Below, one piece after another: positions 1 through 7,808 of a stretch of 28,513 nucleotides of DNA (the first letter of the stretch is position 1; each line of letters begins with the position of its first letter). The position numbers and the translations under genes are program-made. This DNA is from JAYUHK01 sp043767025 (GTDB lineage: Bacteria; Bacteroidota; Bacteroidia; Chitinophagales; Saprospiraceae): assembly GCA_043767025.1 (NCBI GenBank), contig JAYUHK010000079.1:1-28513 (forward strand), given 5' to 3'. The notes under the pieces are model-generated. The model had not been told where the DNA came from, did no database searches, and worked only from the letters and a program-made list of their open reading frames with translations.

Positions 1-150
1 GAAAAATACTCGTCGGCTCCGCCAGACTTCAAACAGTTTTCGCTTCGCCAGACGATATTTTTGCAAAAACTTGAATTTCTACAAGGCACGTCTGAAAAGA
101 CATTTGATTCGAGTAAAACTATCCTTGAAAATATATGTCAAAAAATATAA
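1..150 (+). CDS. Possible C-terminal end of a truncated unknown protein
   Basis: Frame 1 is open from the window edge to a TAA at 148-150 and gives 49 residues of mixed composition ending in NICQKI. A strong bidirectional hairpin at 191-227 follows, as expected for a convergent gene pair with ytxJ. The second frame of the same strand is also open to about 173, but its product is extremely basic and less protein-like. Two similar GC-rich phrases (CTCCGCCAGAC near 17 and CTTCGCCAGACG near 45) could instead mean an intergenic repeat. No family was recognised. Confidence 0.35.
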   Translation, partial: EKYSSAPPDFKQFSLRQTIFLQKLEFLQGTSEKTFDSSKTILENICQKI

Positions 151-190
151 TTTTGGGTTATTTCTAAAAAATTGACAGTTTCTAAAAACA

Positions 191-227
191 AAATAGGTTC
201 TATTCACGGAGTGAATAGAACCTATTT
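191..227. terminator. Bidirectional hairpin terminator
   Basis: A perfect 17-bp inverted repeat (191-207 and 211-227) has a 3-nt loop, with T-runs on the plus side and A/T-rich arms on both. It lies 39 nt past the ytxJ stop codon and also follows the possible plus-strand ORF ending at 150, so it may serve both. Confidence 0.8.
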
Positions 228-266
228 TTTTCGTTTATAAGCGAAACTAACAAACCTCCGCAAAGC

Positions 267-614
267 CTAATTTGCTACGCCCTCCAAGTATTCCCGAATC
301 TCGGAAACTTGAATATCGAGGTGGGACGCATCGTAAATACACTCGCCGTTGCGGATAAGCAGCACCTGCGGCGACTCGTGATGCACCCCAAAATCGCTCG
401 CTATTGCGTTAGAAATGGGACGCAACTGCAACAAATCGAGGTAATAGGCTTCTATTTCGTCGGCTTTGAAGTCCCAATCGCTTTCCATGCGCTGCTTGGC
501 GGTCACGCTGATGACGCAGGTGGTGCTGTGCTTAAAAATTAGGCACGGAATTTCATGCGAGCGGTGGCGGATAGCGTCCAACTGCTCGACTTTATCTAAA
601 ATATTCCAATTCAT
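267..614 (-). CDS. ytxJ: YtxJ-family thioredoxin-like protein (bacillithiol system)
   Basis: The 115-residue product matches the YtxJ (DUF2847) family in length and layout: an N-terminal MNWNILD start, the core strand LIFKHSTTCVIS with a single redox-type cysteine at residue 33, the segment AIASDFGVHHESPQVLL and a short C-terminal helix. YtxJ proteins have a monothiol thioredoxin fold and are predicted to act as bacilliredoxin-like proteins in bacillithiol redox metabolism, in the cytoplasm. Family membership rests on recognised motifs; the redox role is family knowledge. The gene starts 6 nt after a tiny lipoprotein gene on the same strand, so both are probably read from the promoter at 831-861. 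A strong hairpin follows the stop codon. Confidence 0.82.
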   Translation of the reverse strand: MNWNILDKVEQLDAIRHRSHEIPCLIFKHSTTCVISVTAKQRMESDWDFKADEIEAYYLDLLQLRPISNAIASDFGVHHESPQVLLIRNGECIYDASHLDIQVSEIREYLEGVAN

Positions 615-620
615 TGAAAA

Positions 621-761
621 TTATTTTGCTATCGCAATGATAGTTTTGAGTGAAAAATTTGAGGGGCAACCTACGCCTTTATTGCAAGAACTCAAAGAGC
701 CGAAAAGGGCGAGGGCGCAAAAACAGACAACAATCGTTTTGATGGTTTGGCTATATTTCAT
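621..761 (-). CDS. Tiny putative lipoprotein, 46 aa
   Basis: Reading the minus strand from the ATG at 761 gives 46 codons to a TAA at 621. The product has a lysine-containing N-terminus (MKYSQTIK), a hydrophobic stretch and a lipobox-like LSSC with the cysteine at residue 27, followed by a short mature part with one more cysteine (GVGCPSNFSLKT). It should be exported and lipidated. The function is unknown; small lipoproteins with a GCPSNF-like mature part seem familiar from Bacteroidota, but that is from memory only. It stands 6 nt upstream of ytxJ and has a near-perfect phylum promoter about 70 nt upstream, which supports it as a real gene. Confidence 0.6.
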   Translation of the reverse strand: MKYSQTIKTIVVCFCALALFGSLSSCNKGVGCPSNFSLKTIIAIAK

Positions 762-830
762 TTTTTACAGATATTTTGTAACAAAACGCTTCAAAAAGTC
801 GCTTTATTGTGTGAAAAAACATAATTTCGG

Positions 831-861
831 CAAAAGTAAAGGATTTTTTTGATCGGTACAA
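831..861 (-). promoter_or_regulatory. Promoter for the lipoprotein-ytxJ unit
   Basis: On the minus strand a TTG (859-861) is followed by exactly 20 nt and TACTTTTG (831-838), which matches the Bacteroidota sigma-A consensus TTG-N19/20-TAnnTTTG. The predicted leader to the ATG at 761 is about 65 nt. The promoter sits directly beside the helicase terminator at 867-921. Confidence 0.72.
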
Positions 862-866
862 TAGCT

Positions 867-921
867 AAATAAAAAAGTGTGTCTTTCAGAATATTATTCT
901 GAAAGACACACTTTTTTATTT
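867..921 (-). terminator. Terminator of the DEAD-box helicase gene
   Basis: A perfect 26-bp inverted repeat (867-892 and 896-921) has a 3-nt loop. Its outer arms are A-runs and T-runs, and it lies 25 nt past the helicase stop codon. It is among the longest perfect stems in the window. Confidence 0.82.
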
Positions 922-946
922 TAGATATATTCTTAAATTATTATTT

Positions 947-2560
947 TTAGTTCATTCCCTTGTCCATACGAATCAACGGCGGGTGGTTGCGGCGTGGCGC
1001 AAAAGCCTCCAAAATAGTGTTGGCAGCTTGCGGCGGCACAGAAATCAGCGAATGTTTGTTGAATATCTGAATGTTGTTGATGTTGCGACCATAAACACGC
1101 GATTTGTCAAAAATCATTTCCACCAATTTGCGTGGGTTTAAGCCGTCGTTTCTACCGACTGCGACAAAAAGCGTGACTTCTTCGCCATTATTGTGGTCTG
1201 CAAAGCGGCTGCTTTCGCGGTCGCGGCGCGCGCCAGTGGGCGGCGTACTGATTTCGGAGTACAAATCTTCCTCCGTCTGTTGCCCAAACGAATAGTGCAT
1301 CAAAGCTGCCGCAACGGACTCTGGCGAGTGCTTGGCTAACAGTTTTTGAGCAATCGGCAAGTAAGTTTCAAAGCTACCCGACTCGATGATTTCTTCGATT
1401 TGGGTCTGCAAACGCTCTCTTTTCGCATTGATTACGTCCTGAATAGTTGGTATTTTTTCGCGTTTTACCTGCGTTTTGGTCATTCTTTCGATGAATTGCA
1501 GCTTGCGCAGTTTAGCGGGAGAAACGAAACTAATCGCAATACCTGTGTTGCCAGCGCGACCCGTACGCCCGATGCGGTGAACGTAAATCTCGGGGTCTTG
1601 CGGAATATCAAAATTGACGACGTGTGTGACATTAGAAACGTCAATGCCACGCGCCGCCACGTCGGTAGCAATGAGGACAGTCGCTAATTTTTTTCTAAAT
1701 TTATTCAATACTTTTTCTCGCTGCGACTGCAAAATATCGCCGTGCAACGCCTCCGACCGAATCCCGCGCTCGTTCAGTTTCGCCGTGATAGCGTCCACTT
1801 CAGCCTTCGTGTTGCAAAAAACCAAGCCATAAAAAGCGGGAGCTTTGTCAATCACTCTGCACAGCACCTCAAACTTGTCGGTGTCGCGGACTTCATAAAA
1901 AATCTGCTCCGTGAGGTCAGTTGTTACCGCTTGTTTTTTGATAGTCACGACCTGATAGCCGGGACGCATATATTTTTTCGCCAGCGTCAAAATGCGGTCG
2001 GGCATCGTGGCACTGAACAAAAGCATTTGTTTTTCGGCATTGGTGTAGGTCAAAATTTCTTCAATATCGTCGTAAAAACCCATATTGAGCATTTCGTCCG
2101 CTTCGTCCAAGACCATAAACTTGAGTTCCGAAACTACGAGCGACTTCCGTTTGAGGTGGTCAATAATCCGTCCGGGAGTCCCGACCACAATGTCTGCGCC
2201 CTCGCGCAACGCACGCAGCTCTGCCGAAATCGGAGTGCCGCCATATATAGTCATGATTTTTAGGTCGCGGTTGCCGGCTATCGATTTTATTTCGTCTCGC
2301 ACCTGCACCGCAAGCTCGCGAGTCGGAGTCATAATCAATGCCTGCACGTTGGGTTGGTGCGCTTGGATTGTTTCGAGGATTGGCAGTCCGAAGGCGGCGG
2401 TTTTGCCGGTACCTGTTTGGGCTTGCCCAATCACGTCGCGTTTGCCGCTTAAAAGTATCGGAATAGTTTGTTCCTGAATGGGAGTAGGCGTGTCAAAACC
2501 TTTGGCTGTCAGAGCAGCGACTATGTTAGGGCTTAAGCCCAAAGCTTCAAATTTATTCAT
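947..2560 (-). CDS. deaD: DEAD-box ATP-dependent RNA helicase with DbpA-type RNA-binding tail
   Basis: The 537-residue protein carries the complete set of helicase motifs: Q motif PTPIQ (25-29), Walker A AQTGTGKT (47-54), PTRELA (79-84), DEAD (152-155), SAT (183-185), an ATDVAARGID block (298-307) and HRIGRTGRAG (328-337). Residues about 461-525 fit the DbpA/CsdA C-terminal RNA-binding domain. Such enzymes unwind RNA in ribosome assembly, mRNA decay and cold adaptation. The open frame continues upstream to 2662, but that extension (rich in Phe, Ile and Tyr) lies over the promoter; the ATG at 2560 gives the usual family start MNKFEALGL. The gene has its own promoter and a strong terminator, so it appears monocistronic. 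Assignment to the DeaD/CsdA group rather than another DEAD subgroup rests on the tail domain. Confidence 0.93.
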   Translation of the reverse strand: MNKFEALGLSPNIVAALTAKGFDTPTPIQEQTIPILLSGKRDVIGQAQTGTGKTAAFGLPILETIQAHQPNVQALIMTPTRELAVQVRDEIKSIAGNRDLKIMTIYGGTPISAELRALREGADIVVGTPGRIIDHLKRKSLVVSELKFMVLDEADEMLNMGFYDDIEEILTYTNAEKQMLLFSATMPDRILTLAKKYMRPGYQVVTIKKQAVTTDLTEQIFYEVRDTDKFEVLCRVIDKAPAFYGLVFCNTKAEVDAITAKLNERGIRSEALHGDILQSQREKVLNKFRKKLATVLIATDVAARGIDVSNVTHVVNFDIPQDPEIYVHRIGRTGRAGNTGIAISFVSPAKLRKLQFIERMTKTQVKREKIPTIQDVINAKRERLQTQIEEIIESGSFETYLPIAQKLLAKHSPESVAAALMHYSFGQQTEEDLYSEISTPPTGARRDRESSRFADHNNGEEVTLFVAVGRNDGLNPRKLVEMIFDKSRVYGRNINNIQIFNKHSLISVPPQAANTILEAFAPRRNHPPLIRMDKGMN

Positions 2561-2567
2561 TAGTTTG

Positions 2568-2598
2568 CAAAGGTACAAAATAATTTCGTATTTCCCAA
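2568..2598 (-). promoter_or_regulatory. Promoter of the helicase gene, nearly leaderless
   Basis: TTG (2596-2598), a 20-nt spacer and TACCTTTG (2568-2575) match the Bacteroidota consensus exactly. Only 7 nt separate the -7 element from the ATG at 2560, so transcription should begin at or within a few bases of the start codon. This also argues against the longer N-terminal reading frame. Confidence 0.78.
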
Positions 2599-2717
2599 TA
2601 ATATTTTGCAAAAATGGCAAAAAAATATAAAAAAAATTGTATTTGAGGATATATATTTTCAAAAAAATATCAAAAAATGCAAAAATTTACGGTATTTGTG
2701 ACTTTTTATGCCGTGTT

Positions 2718-3461
2718 TTAGAGTGCTTCATTCTTCCGATAGCTTTCAAAAAAACTCTTCCATCGCATCTGAAGAACGCCAACAATCGCTTCGCGAATGA
2801 TATTTTTTGACATTTTGGAAACACCTTCTACCCGTTCGGTAAAAGTAATCGGCACTTCTTGAATCTTGAAACCCAACATTCGGCTGGCGAACTTCATTTC
2901 TATCTGAAAGGCGTAGCCAACGAAGCGAATTTTTTGTAAGTCAATGGTTTTCAACAACTTACGCGTATAGCAGACGAAGCCAGCCGTAGGGTCTTTGACT
3001 GGCATCAAGGTAATAAGACGGACATAAAGCGACGCTCCATAGGAAAGCGCGATGCGGTCGAGGGGCCAATTTACGAGTTTTCCACCTTTCACATACCGAG
3101 AACCTACCGACATATCGGCGTGTTGGTCGTGGCAGGCTTCGTATAGTTTGAGCAAGTCGTTGGGACTGTGCGAAAAGTCGGCATCCATCTCAAAAAAGTA
3201 GTCGTAATCTCGCTCCAAACCCCACTGAAAGCCAGCAATATAGGCAGTTCCCAAGCCAAGTTTGCCTTTTCTTTCGAGTAAAAATAATGAATTTGGAAAT
3301 TTTGCTTGATTGTGACGGACTATATCCGCTGTCCCGTCAGGAGAACCGTCATCTACAATCAAGACATGAAATGGTTTGGAGAGCGAAAACACAGCCTCGA
3401 GCATTTTTGCAACGTTCTCTTTTTCGTTGTAAGTTGGAATAATGACGATGCTGTCCGACAA
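2718..3461 (-). CDS. Family 2 glycosyltransferase, polyprenol-phosphate mannose synthase-like
   Basis: The 247-residue protein opens with IVIIPTYNEKENV, followed by the nucleotide-binding DDGSPDG (37-43) and the metal-binding DAD (93-95), then a conserved GSRYVKGG and a C-terminal block typical of dolichyl/polyprenyl-phosphate mannosyltransferases. It should move a hexose, probably mannose, from a nucleotide sugar to polyprenyl phosphate at the inner face of the membrane. There is no C-terminal membrane segment, so it is the soluble or peripheral form. The start codon appears to be TTG at 3459-3461: the frame has no ATG before an upstream TAG, and this start places the N-terminal strand at its normal position. 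The sugar specificity is inferred. Confidence 0.87.
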   Translation of the reverse strand: MSDSIVIIPTYNEKENVAKMLEAVFSLSKPFHVLIVDDGSPDGTADIVRHNQAKFPNSLFLLERKGKLGLGTAYIAGFQWGLERDYDYFFEMDADFSHSPNDLLKLYEACHDQHADMSVGSRYVKGGKLVNWPLDRIALSYGASLYVRLITLMPVKDPTAGFVCYTRKLLKTIDLQKIRFVGYAFQIEMKFASRMLGFKIQEVPITFTERVEGVSKMSKNIIREAIVGVLQMRWKSFFESYRKNEAL

Positions 3462-3500
3462 ATTAAATAGTAGTTTTAGTGATAGACTTTTATGCTACCG

Positions 3501-3508
3501 CAAAAATA
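3501..3508 (-). promoter_or_regulatory. -7 element upstream of the GT2 gene
   Basis: TATTTTTG on the minus strand fits TAnnTTTG and would give a leader of about 35 nt. No good TTG lies at the expected -33 position, so this is a weaker candidate than the other promoters. Confidence 0.35.
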
Positions 3509-3558
3509 AAAAATTCATGCGTCTATTTACCATAAATGGGTAAAAACATTTTTCAAAA

Positions 3559-4341
3559 TTAGCGTGTGTTGCCTAAAATGCTTTCTGTGACGCTTTTATA
3601 TATTTGTAAATATTCTAAATAATTATTATTTTTTAGAAGTTCTTCGTGACGTAGTATAGTTTCAAAATCTCGTCGCTTGGCGGGTCCAGTTTGGAGCAAA
3701 AGTGGTTTTTGAAGTTCTATTTTTCGGACTGTTTCTGTGATGAGCGGTTTCAGTAAATCAAAAGAAATTTCTTCTTTTTCGAGCAGCTGCTCCGCGATTT
3801 GGAACAAATGATTGGTAAAATTATTGACAAAAACTGCCGACAAGTGCAAAATAGCTCTTTTTTGGTCGTTGATATAAAAAACTTTATCCGAAATTTTATG
3901 TGAAATTATTTCAATTAATTTTAACTTTATTTCGGTATTGGCAAAAATACAGATAGGTATTTCTAAAAAATTTGGTTTTTGCAATTTCGTGAAAGACTGC
4001 AACGGGTACAAAACTCCATAATTTTGAAAAAAAGTACCCAAAGTCGTCACGCTCGGCGTTGCGCCAGATGTATGCACGACCAACGCCGCTTGGGGGATAT
4101 TTTTTGACAATATTTCCGCCACTTCCGCAATAGCCGAATCGGGAACAGCGATAATGTATATGTCCGATGTTTTATTAATTAACTGCAAATCTGTGACATA
4201 TTTACAGTCAATCGCTTTCGACAGATTAATAGATTTTTCTTCTTCCCTGCTAAAAACTTCTACCACGTCAAGCCCTACTTCGTGGAGCCGAACCCCAAGA
4301 TGCCACGCAAGATTTCCTGCACCGATTAGCGTGATTTTCAT
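3559..4341 (-). CDS. DUF2520 protein with Rossmann NADP-binding fold
   Basis: The 260-residue product begins MKITLIGAGNLAWHLG, a dinucleotide-binding glycine motif at residues 7-12, and continues with IIAVPDSAIAEVA, VVHTSGATP and the segment YPLQSFTK, all typical of the Rossmann-like plus DUF2520 family related to F420/NADP oxidoreductases and pyrroline-5-carboxylate reductase. The C-terminal half is helical and contains the family-like LLQTGPAKRRD. The substrate is unknown. The start codon overlaps the stop of the upstream ccmF by 4 nt (ATGA arrangement), which predicts translational coupling, though there is no clear biochemical link to cytochrome c maturation. Confidence 0.85.
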   Translation of the reverse strand: MKITLIGAGNLAWHLGVRLHEVGLDVVEVFSREEEKSINLSKAIDCKYVTDLQLINKTSDIYIIAVPDSAIAEVAEILSKNIPQAALVVHTSGATPSVTTLGTFFQNYGVLYPLQSFTKLQKPNFLEIPICIFANTEIKLKLIEIISHKISDKVFYINDQKRAILHLSAVFVNNFTNHLFQIAEQLLEKEEISFDLLKPLITETVRKIELQKPLLLQTGPAKRRDFETILRHEELLKNNNYLEYLQIYKSVTESILGNTR

Positions 4342-7139
4342 AGCGTCGGTTTGATTCTGCGAACCATGCTCAACGCCAAACCAGACATCATCAAAACAGT
4401 TCCGAGCCAGAATAAATTGATACCCGGAAACAAAATCGCCTCCATAACTATAAACTCCGACGAATCGTGGTTGTCTGCTATTTGAAGCGGAATTTTTGGA
4501 TTTTTTGGCGCGGATTGTGCGATTGCCAATGTCACAGTTTGCGACTTTGGGTCTATGCCTGCGAACCTAAAATGCAAGCCCAACTCACCAATTTCAGACT
4601 TCAAATTATAAGGTTCGTTGCCACGGATTATGTAGATTGGCTCGGCGCGATAGGTTTGGTTTGCTTTTTTGACGGACAGCATTGCGCCTACGGCAACGTC
4701 TTTTTCTTCTTTTTTATAGTTCACATTTTGAGGATTTTTGTCAAAATTCTCAAAAATTATTTCTGTATCTCCAACCTTTTGTGCCTGACCTTGCGAAAAA
4801 GTATACTCTTGATAATTCAAAGACCCTTCGGGGGTAAAAGTCCGCTCGAACATTTTTTCGTCTAACTTTATTTTTAATTTCAAATCTGTCACAGTAGCCG
4901 GAAAAGTGTACAAATCTGCTCCGCGAAGCATCAACATTGTTGTAACGCGTTCTTTGTGAGTTTTTGCTGAATCTTCGACTGTTGCCATCACTCCGACCGC
5001 TAAATCATTGACTTCTGGCTTATAATCTTTATTGCTTGGATTTCGTAATATTGAGTCTATTGTGACAGAGTATTTATTCGTTTTGTATGTTTCTCCGAGC
5101 AATATTTCTTTAAAAACATACTTCAAACTGTCCTCAATTTGCTTCGCATAATCCATGTCTAATTCTGCTTTTGGAAGAGAAGAAACGTGCGTAAAAATAT
5201 CTTTTTCGACATAATGTTTGGTCGAAGGATTGGACGCAGCGATTTTTTTGAACTCCTTATCATACAGAATATTTGGGAACAAATTGAACTCTTCGACCGT
5301 TTCTCCAGTAGGTGTTTTTTTCTTATAATTGACTTTAAACTCTCGATTATGCCCCCAAATACTGTCTTTTTCGTAGGTCACTTCGTAGCCTGACATGAGC
5401 ATAGGTTTGCCCTTCAGCAGCACAATATTCTTTTTGTAGTCCTCTTCTGTAAAGCCTTCTATCAGCCCTTCTTGCGCAAATCGGTTGGTAGAGATAAACA
5501 TTTTATTCAGTCCCGATGCCATGATGCCGACTATCATAAGTCCGAAACCTATGTGCGAAAAAGCAGAGCCAGCAGCCTTCATATTGAACCTCAAAAAATT
5601 ATAAATATAGTCGGTATTTGTGACAATCGTAAAAATACCTGTAAAAGCGAGTATCCAGTATTGCCAAGCAAATAATTGTATCCAGTACGATGTCACAAAA
5701 GTCAATATTGCGGATATAAGTACTGCTATCCCTGTGTGCTGCAAAAATTTCTTCCAGTGATTAGCAAATTTAGTTTCCTTGAACCGCAAATACTGTGAAA
5801 ACCCAGACAGCAAGCCCATAAAAACGCCAATCCAAAGCTGATATTTGTTGTAATGTCCGACCGCATCTATCGGAGAACTAAAATTTGGTGCAAAACCCAA
5901 CGCTTTCCCAACTTTGTTGTAAACAGGAATAGAAGTCGTAAAAGTGATTAAAACCGCCGAAAAAAGCAGTACCAAAGTTCCAATAAACATCCAAAATTCT
6001 TTAGAGTCCGCACTTTCTTCTTTCGCAATCACGGGTATTTCTTTATTTTTAACAAAAAATAAAGAAATGCCGAGCAGTGAAAAAACAAAAATAAAAATTA
6101 CTAATTGCCACTCCAATCCCATCTCCGTGAAAGCGTGAACGGACGTGTCCCCCAAAATTCCGCTCCGCGTCAAAAACGTTGAGTAAAGTATCAAAATAAA
6201 AGTCAGCATATAGTAAATATAGGTACTTTTGTAACTATGCCCTGTCACTTTTGCTATCAAATTCGTATGAATTCCTGCCAATAAAATAAGCCAAGGGACG
6301 AGCGACATATTTTCGACGGGATCCCAAGCCCAATAGCCACCAAAACTCAACGCCTCGTACGCCCACGCGCCTCCCATCAGAATACCAGTGCCTAAAATCG
6401 CAGCAGAAAACAACGCCCAAGGCATTACTTTTGTCAAAAAATCGCGGTGGCGGTTCGTCCAAAGCGCAGCGATTGCGAAGCAAAAAGGAATAGACGTGGA
6501 CGCAAAACCCAAGAAAAGCGTAGGCGGGTGGATAGTCATCCAGTAGTTTTGGAGCAACGGGTTGAGTCCATTTCCTTTGATGAGGCTGACGTAGTTAGAT
6601 TTACTAAAAATTGGTGCTTCTGTGACATCTCTCAAAAGCATGAGCGGATTGCTTCCGATTTTTATATCCCCAAAATAAACACCCAAAATCATCGAAATCA
6701 AAATGACTTGTATGGCAGACAAAGTCGCTAAAACTGGTGCTTCCCAACTTTTTGCTTTGTATAACAGTATGATTCCCAACACAATATGCCAAAAAGTCCA
6801 AAGCAGAAAGCTACCCTCCTGCCCTTCCCAGAACGCCGCAAAAATGTACCGAAAAGGCAATTCGTCGTTGGTGTGAAGTTGGACGTACTGGTACTCATAG
6901 TATTTTTGGGTCATAATATGAAAAATAATTCCCATTACTGTGACAATACCCACACCTTGTGTCACAAAAGAGATGCGTCCGATGTAAAGCCAGCTTCTAC
7001 TTTCTGCACTGCCGTCGGTTTGGGTGGCTTTCCAAAAGGCAAACACAGCGAGCAAAGCCGCCACAAAAGCCAAGACAATTAGAAAATGTCCAATCTGACC
7101 GGGCAACAAATGTTCGCCGATGTATTCGATTTTATTCAT
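4338..7139 (-). CDS. ccmF: Cytochrome c biogenesis haem lyase, CcmF/CcsA family
   Basis: This is a 933-residue multispanning membrane protein with the haem-handling tryptophan-rich motif GGYWAWDPVEN at residues 267-277 (WWD domain) and flanking conserved histidines, including H204 in TIHPPTLF and H291 in GIHTNL. The early block EGQEGSFLLW (105-114) is also a CcmF hallmark. The C-terminal third holds a large soluble region between the later membrane segments. The protein should attach haem delivered by CcmE to apocytochrome c CXXCH motifs outside the cytoplasmic membrane. It is longer than proteobacterial CcmF, as seems usual in Bacteroidota. ccmE lies just upstream but is separated by a hairpin terminator at 7168-7212. 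The palindrome TTGATAATCAA overlaps the start codon. Confidence 0.9.
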   Translation of the reverse strand: MNKIEYIGEHLLPGQIGHFLIVLAFVAALLAVFAFWKATQTDGSAESRSWLYIGRISFVTQGVGIVTVMGIIFHIMTQKYYEYQYVQLHTNDELPFRYIFAAFWEGQEGSFLLWTFWHIVLGIILLYKAKSWEAPVLATLSAIQVILISMILGVYFGDIKIGSNPLMLLRDVTEAPIFSKSNYVSLIKGNGLNPLLQNYWMTIHPPTLFLGFASTSIPFCFAIAALWTNRHRDFLTKVMPWALFSAAILGTGILMGGAWAYEALSFGGYWAWDPVENMSLVPWLILLAGIHTNLIAKVTGHSYKSTYIYYMLTFILILYSTFLTRSGILGDTSVHAFTEMGLEWQLVIFIFVFSLLGISLFFVKNKEIPVIAKEESADSKEFWMFIGTLVLLFSAVLITFTTSIPVYNKVGKALGFAPNFSSPIDAVGHYNKYQLWIGVFMGLLSGFSQYLRFKETKFANHWKKFLQHTGIAVLISAILTFVTSYWIQLFAWQYWILAFTGIFTIVTNTDYIYNFLRFNMKAAGSAFSHIGFGLMIVGIMASGLNKMFISTNRFAQEGLIEGFTEEDYKKNIVLLKGKPMLMSGYEVTYEKDSIWGHNREFKVNYKKKTPTGETVEEFNLFPNILYDKEFKKIAASNPSTKHYVEKDIFTHVSSLPKAELDMDYAKQIEDSLKYVFKEILLGETYKTNKYSVTIDSILRNPSNKDYKPEVNDLAVGVMATVEDSAKTHKERVTTMLMLRGADLYTFPATVTDLKLKIKLDEKMFERTFTPEGSLNYQEYTFSQGQAQKVGDTEIIFENFDKNPQNVNYKKEEKDVAVGAMLSVKKANQTYRAEPIYIIRGNEPYNLKSEIGELGLHFRFAGIDPKSQTVTLAIAQSAPKNPKIPLQIADNHDSSEFIVMEAILFPGINLFWLGTVLMMSGLALSMVRRIKPTL

Positions 7140-7167
7140 TGATAATCAACAGTTTATGATTAAAATA

Positions 7168-7212
7168 AAAAAATTCCATAACATCAAGCAACCTCATGTT
7201 ATGGAATTTTTT
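7168..7212 (-). terminator. Terminator between ccmE and ccmF
   Basis: A 17-bp perfect stem (7168-7184 and 7196-7212) has an 11-nt loop and ends in a T-run on the minus strand, 27 nt past the ccmE stop codon. It should stop or attenuate transcription entering ccmF, which begins 28 nt further on. Confidence 0.78.
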
Positions 7213-7238
7213 GAAAATAGGTTGTATTTTTTTTACGA

Positions 7239-7637
7239 TTAAGACTTCCGCTCTCCTTTAACATACACTTCTTCGTCCTTGTATTTCGAGGGACATTTCA
7301 TCAGTAAATCGGACGCAACAAATTCAGTTTCTTGAATTTTGCCTGTCACAACTATCTGTTCAGAAAGTTCAAAATCTTGCGGCTTGGCAGCCAGCAGAAT
7401 CACTTTTCGCTCCTCTCCTTTTGGGTCTTTTACATAAAAACTGAAGCGATTAGGGTCAATTTTGGGGTCATATTCCATCGGTTTGTCCTTGCAAAGCACG
7501 CCGACGACCTTTACTTTTTCGCCCGATTTTTTGGCATCTTCAAAATTTGAATACGTCGCCACGTCGCCCGCCGCAGACATCAACACGGCGACTGCAACAG
7601 CGATGACGATAACACCGATTAAATGGATTTTTTTCAT
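7239..7637 (-). CDS. ccmE: Cytochrome c maturation haem chaperone CcmE, CxxxY type
   Basis: The 132-residue protein has one N-terminal membrane segment (about residues 5-22), then an OB-fold beta domain with VKVVGVL, the FYVKD strand and IVVTGKIQ. The C-terminal haem-binding motif, normally HxxxY after a LxxK element, reads LLMKCPSKY here, giving C115 and Y119 (CxxxY). CcmE carries haem covalently from the CcmC stage to CcmF at the outer face of the cytoplasmic membrane. The Cys-type variant is known from archaea and some anaerobes and marks a modified System I pathway; seeing it here is direct, while the mechanistic consequence is family knowledge. It has its own -7 element upstream and its own terminator. 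Confidence 0.88.
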   Translation of the reverse strand: MKKIHLIGVIVIAVAVAVLMSAAGDVATYSNFEDAKKSGEKVKVVGVLCKDKPMEYDPKIDPNRFSFYVKDPKGEERKVILLAAKPQDFELSEQIVVTGKIQETEFVASDLLMKCPSKYKDEEVYVKGERKS

Positions 7638-7666
7638 AAAACTTAAACTTTAAGATAACACGACTG

Positions 7667-7674
7667 CAAAGTTA
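7667..7674 (-). promoter_or_regulatory. -7 element of ccmE
   Basis: TAACTTTG on the minus strand matches TAnnTTTG, 29 nt before the ccmE ATG. The expected -33 TTG is not evident at a 20-nt spacing. Confidence 0.45.
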
Positions 7675-7808
7675 GCTAAAATAAACTAATTTTATGAACA
7701 GTTTTTTGTGCTGATGGTTCACTTCGAGCGGATAGAACTTGTGTCAATCCAATTGTTATTTTTTTTACAATAGAAGCTCAAAAATTAGTCAAAAGTAAAA
7801 TACTCTAA

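Noticed and set aside
466..852. 128-codon plus-strand frame
   Set aside because: It is antisense to ytxJ and the tiny lipoprotein gene, both better supported by motifs, promoter and terminator.
2561..2662. 34-residue N-terminal extension of the helicase frame
   Set aside because: It covers an exact promoter, is rich in Phe, Ile and Tyr, and family members start at MNKF-like positions.
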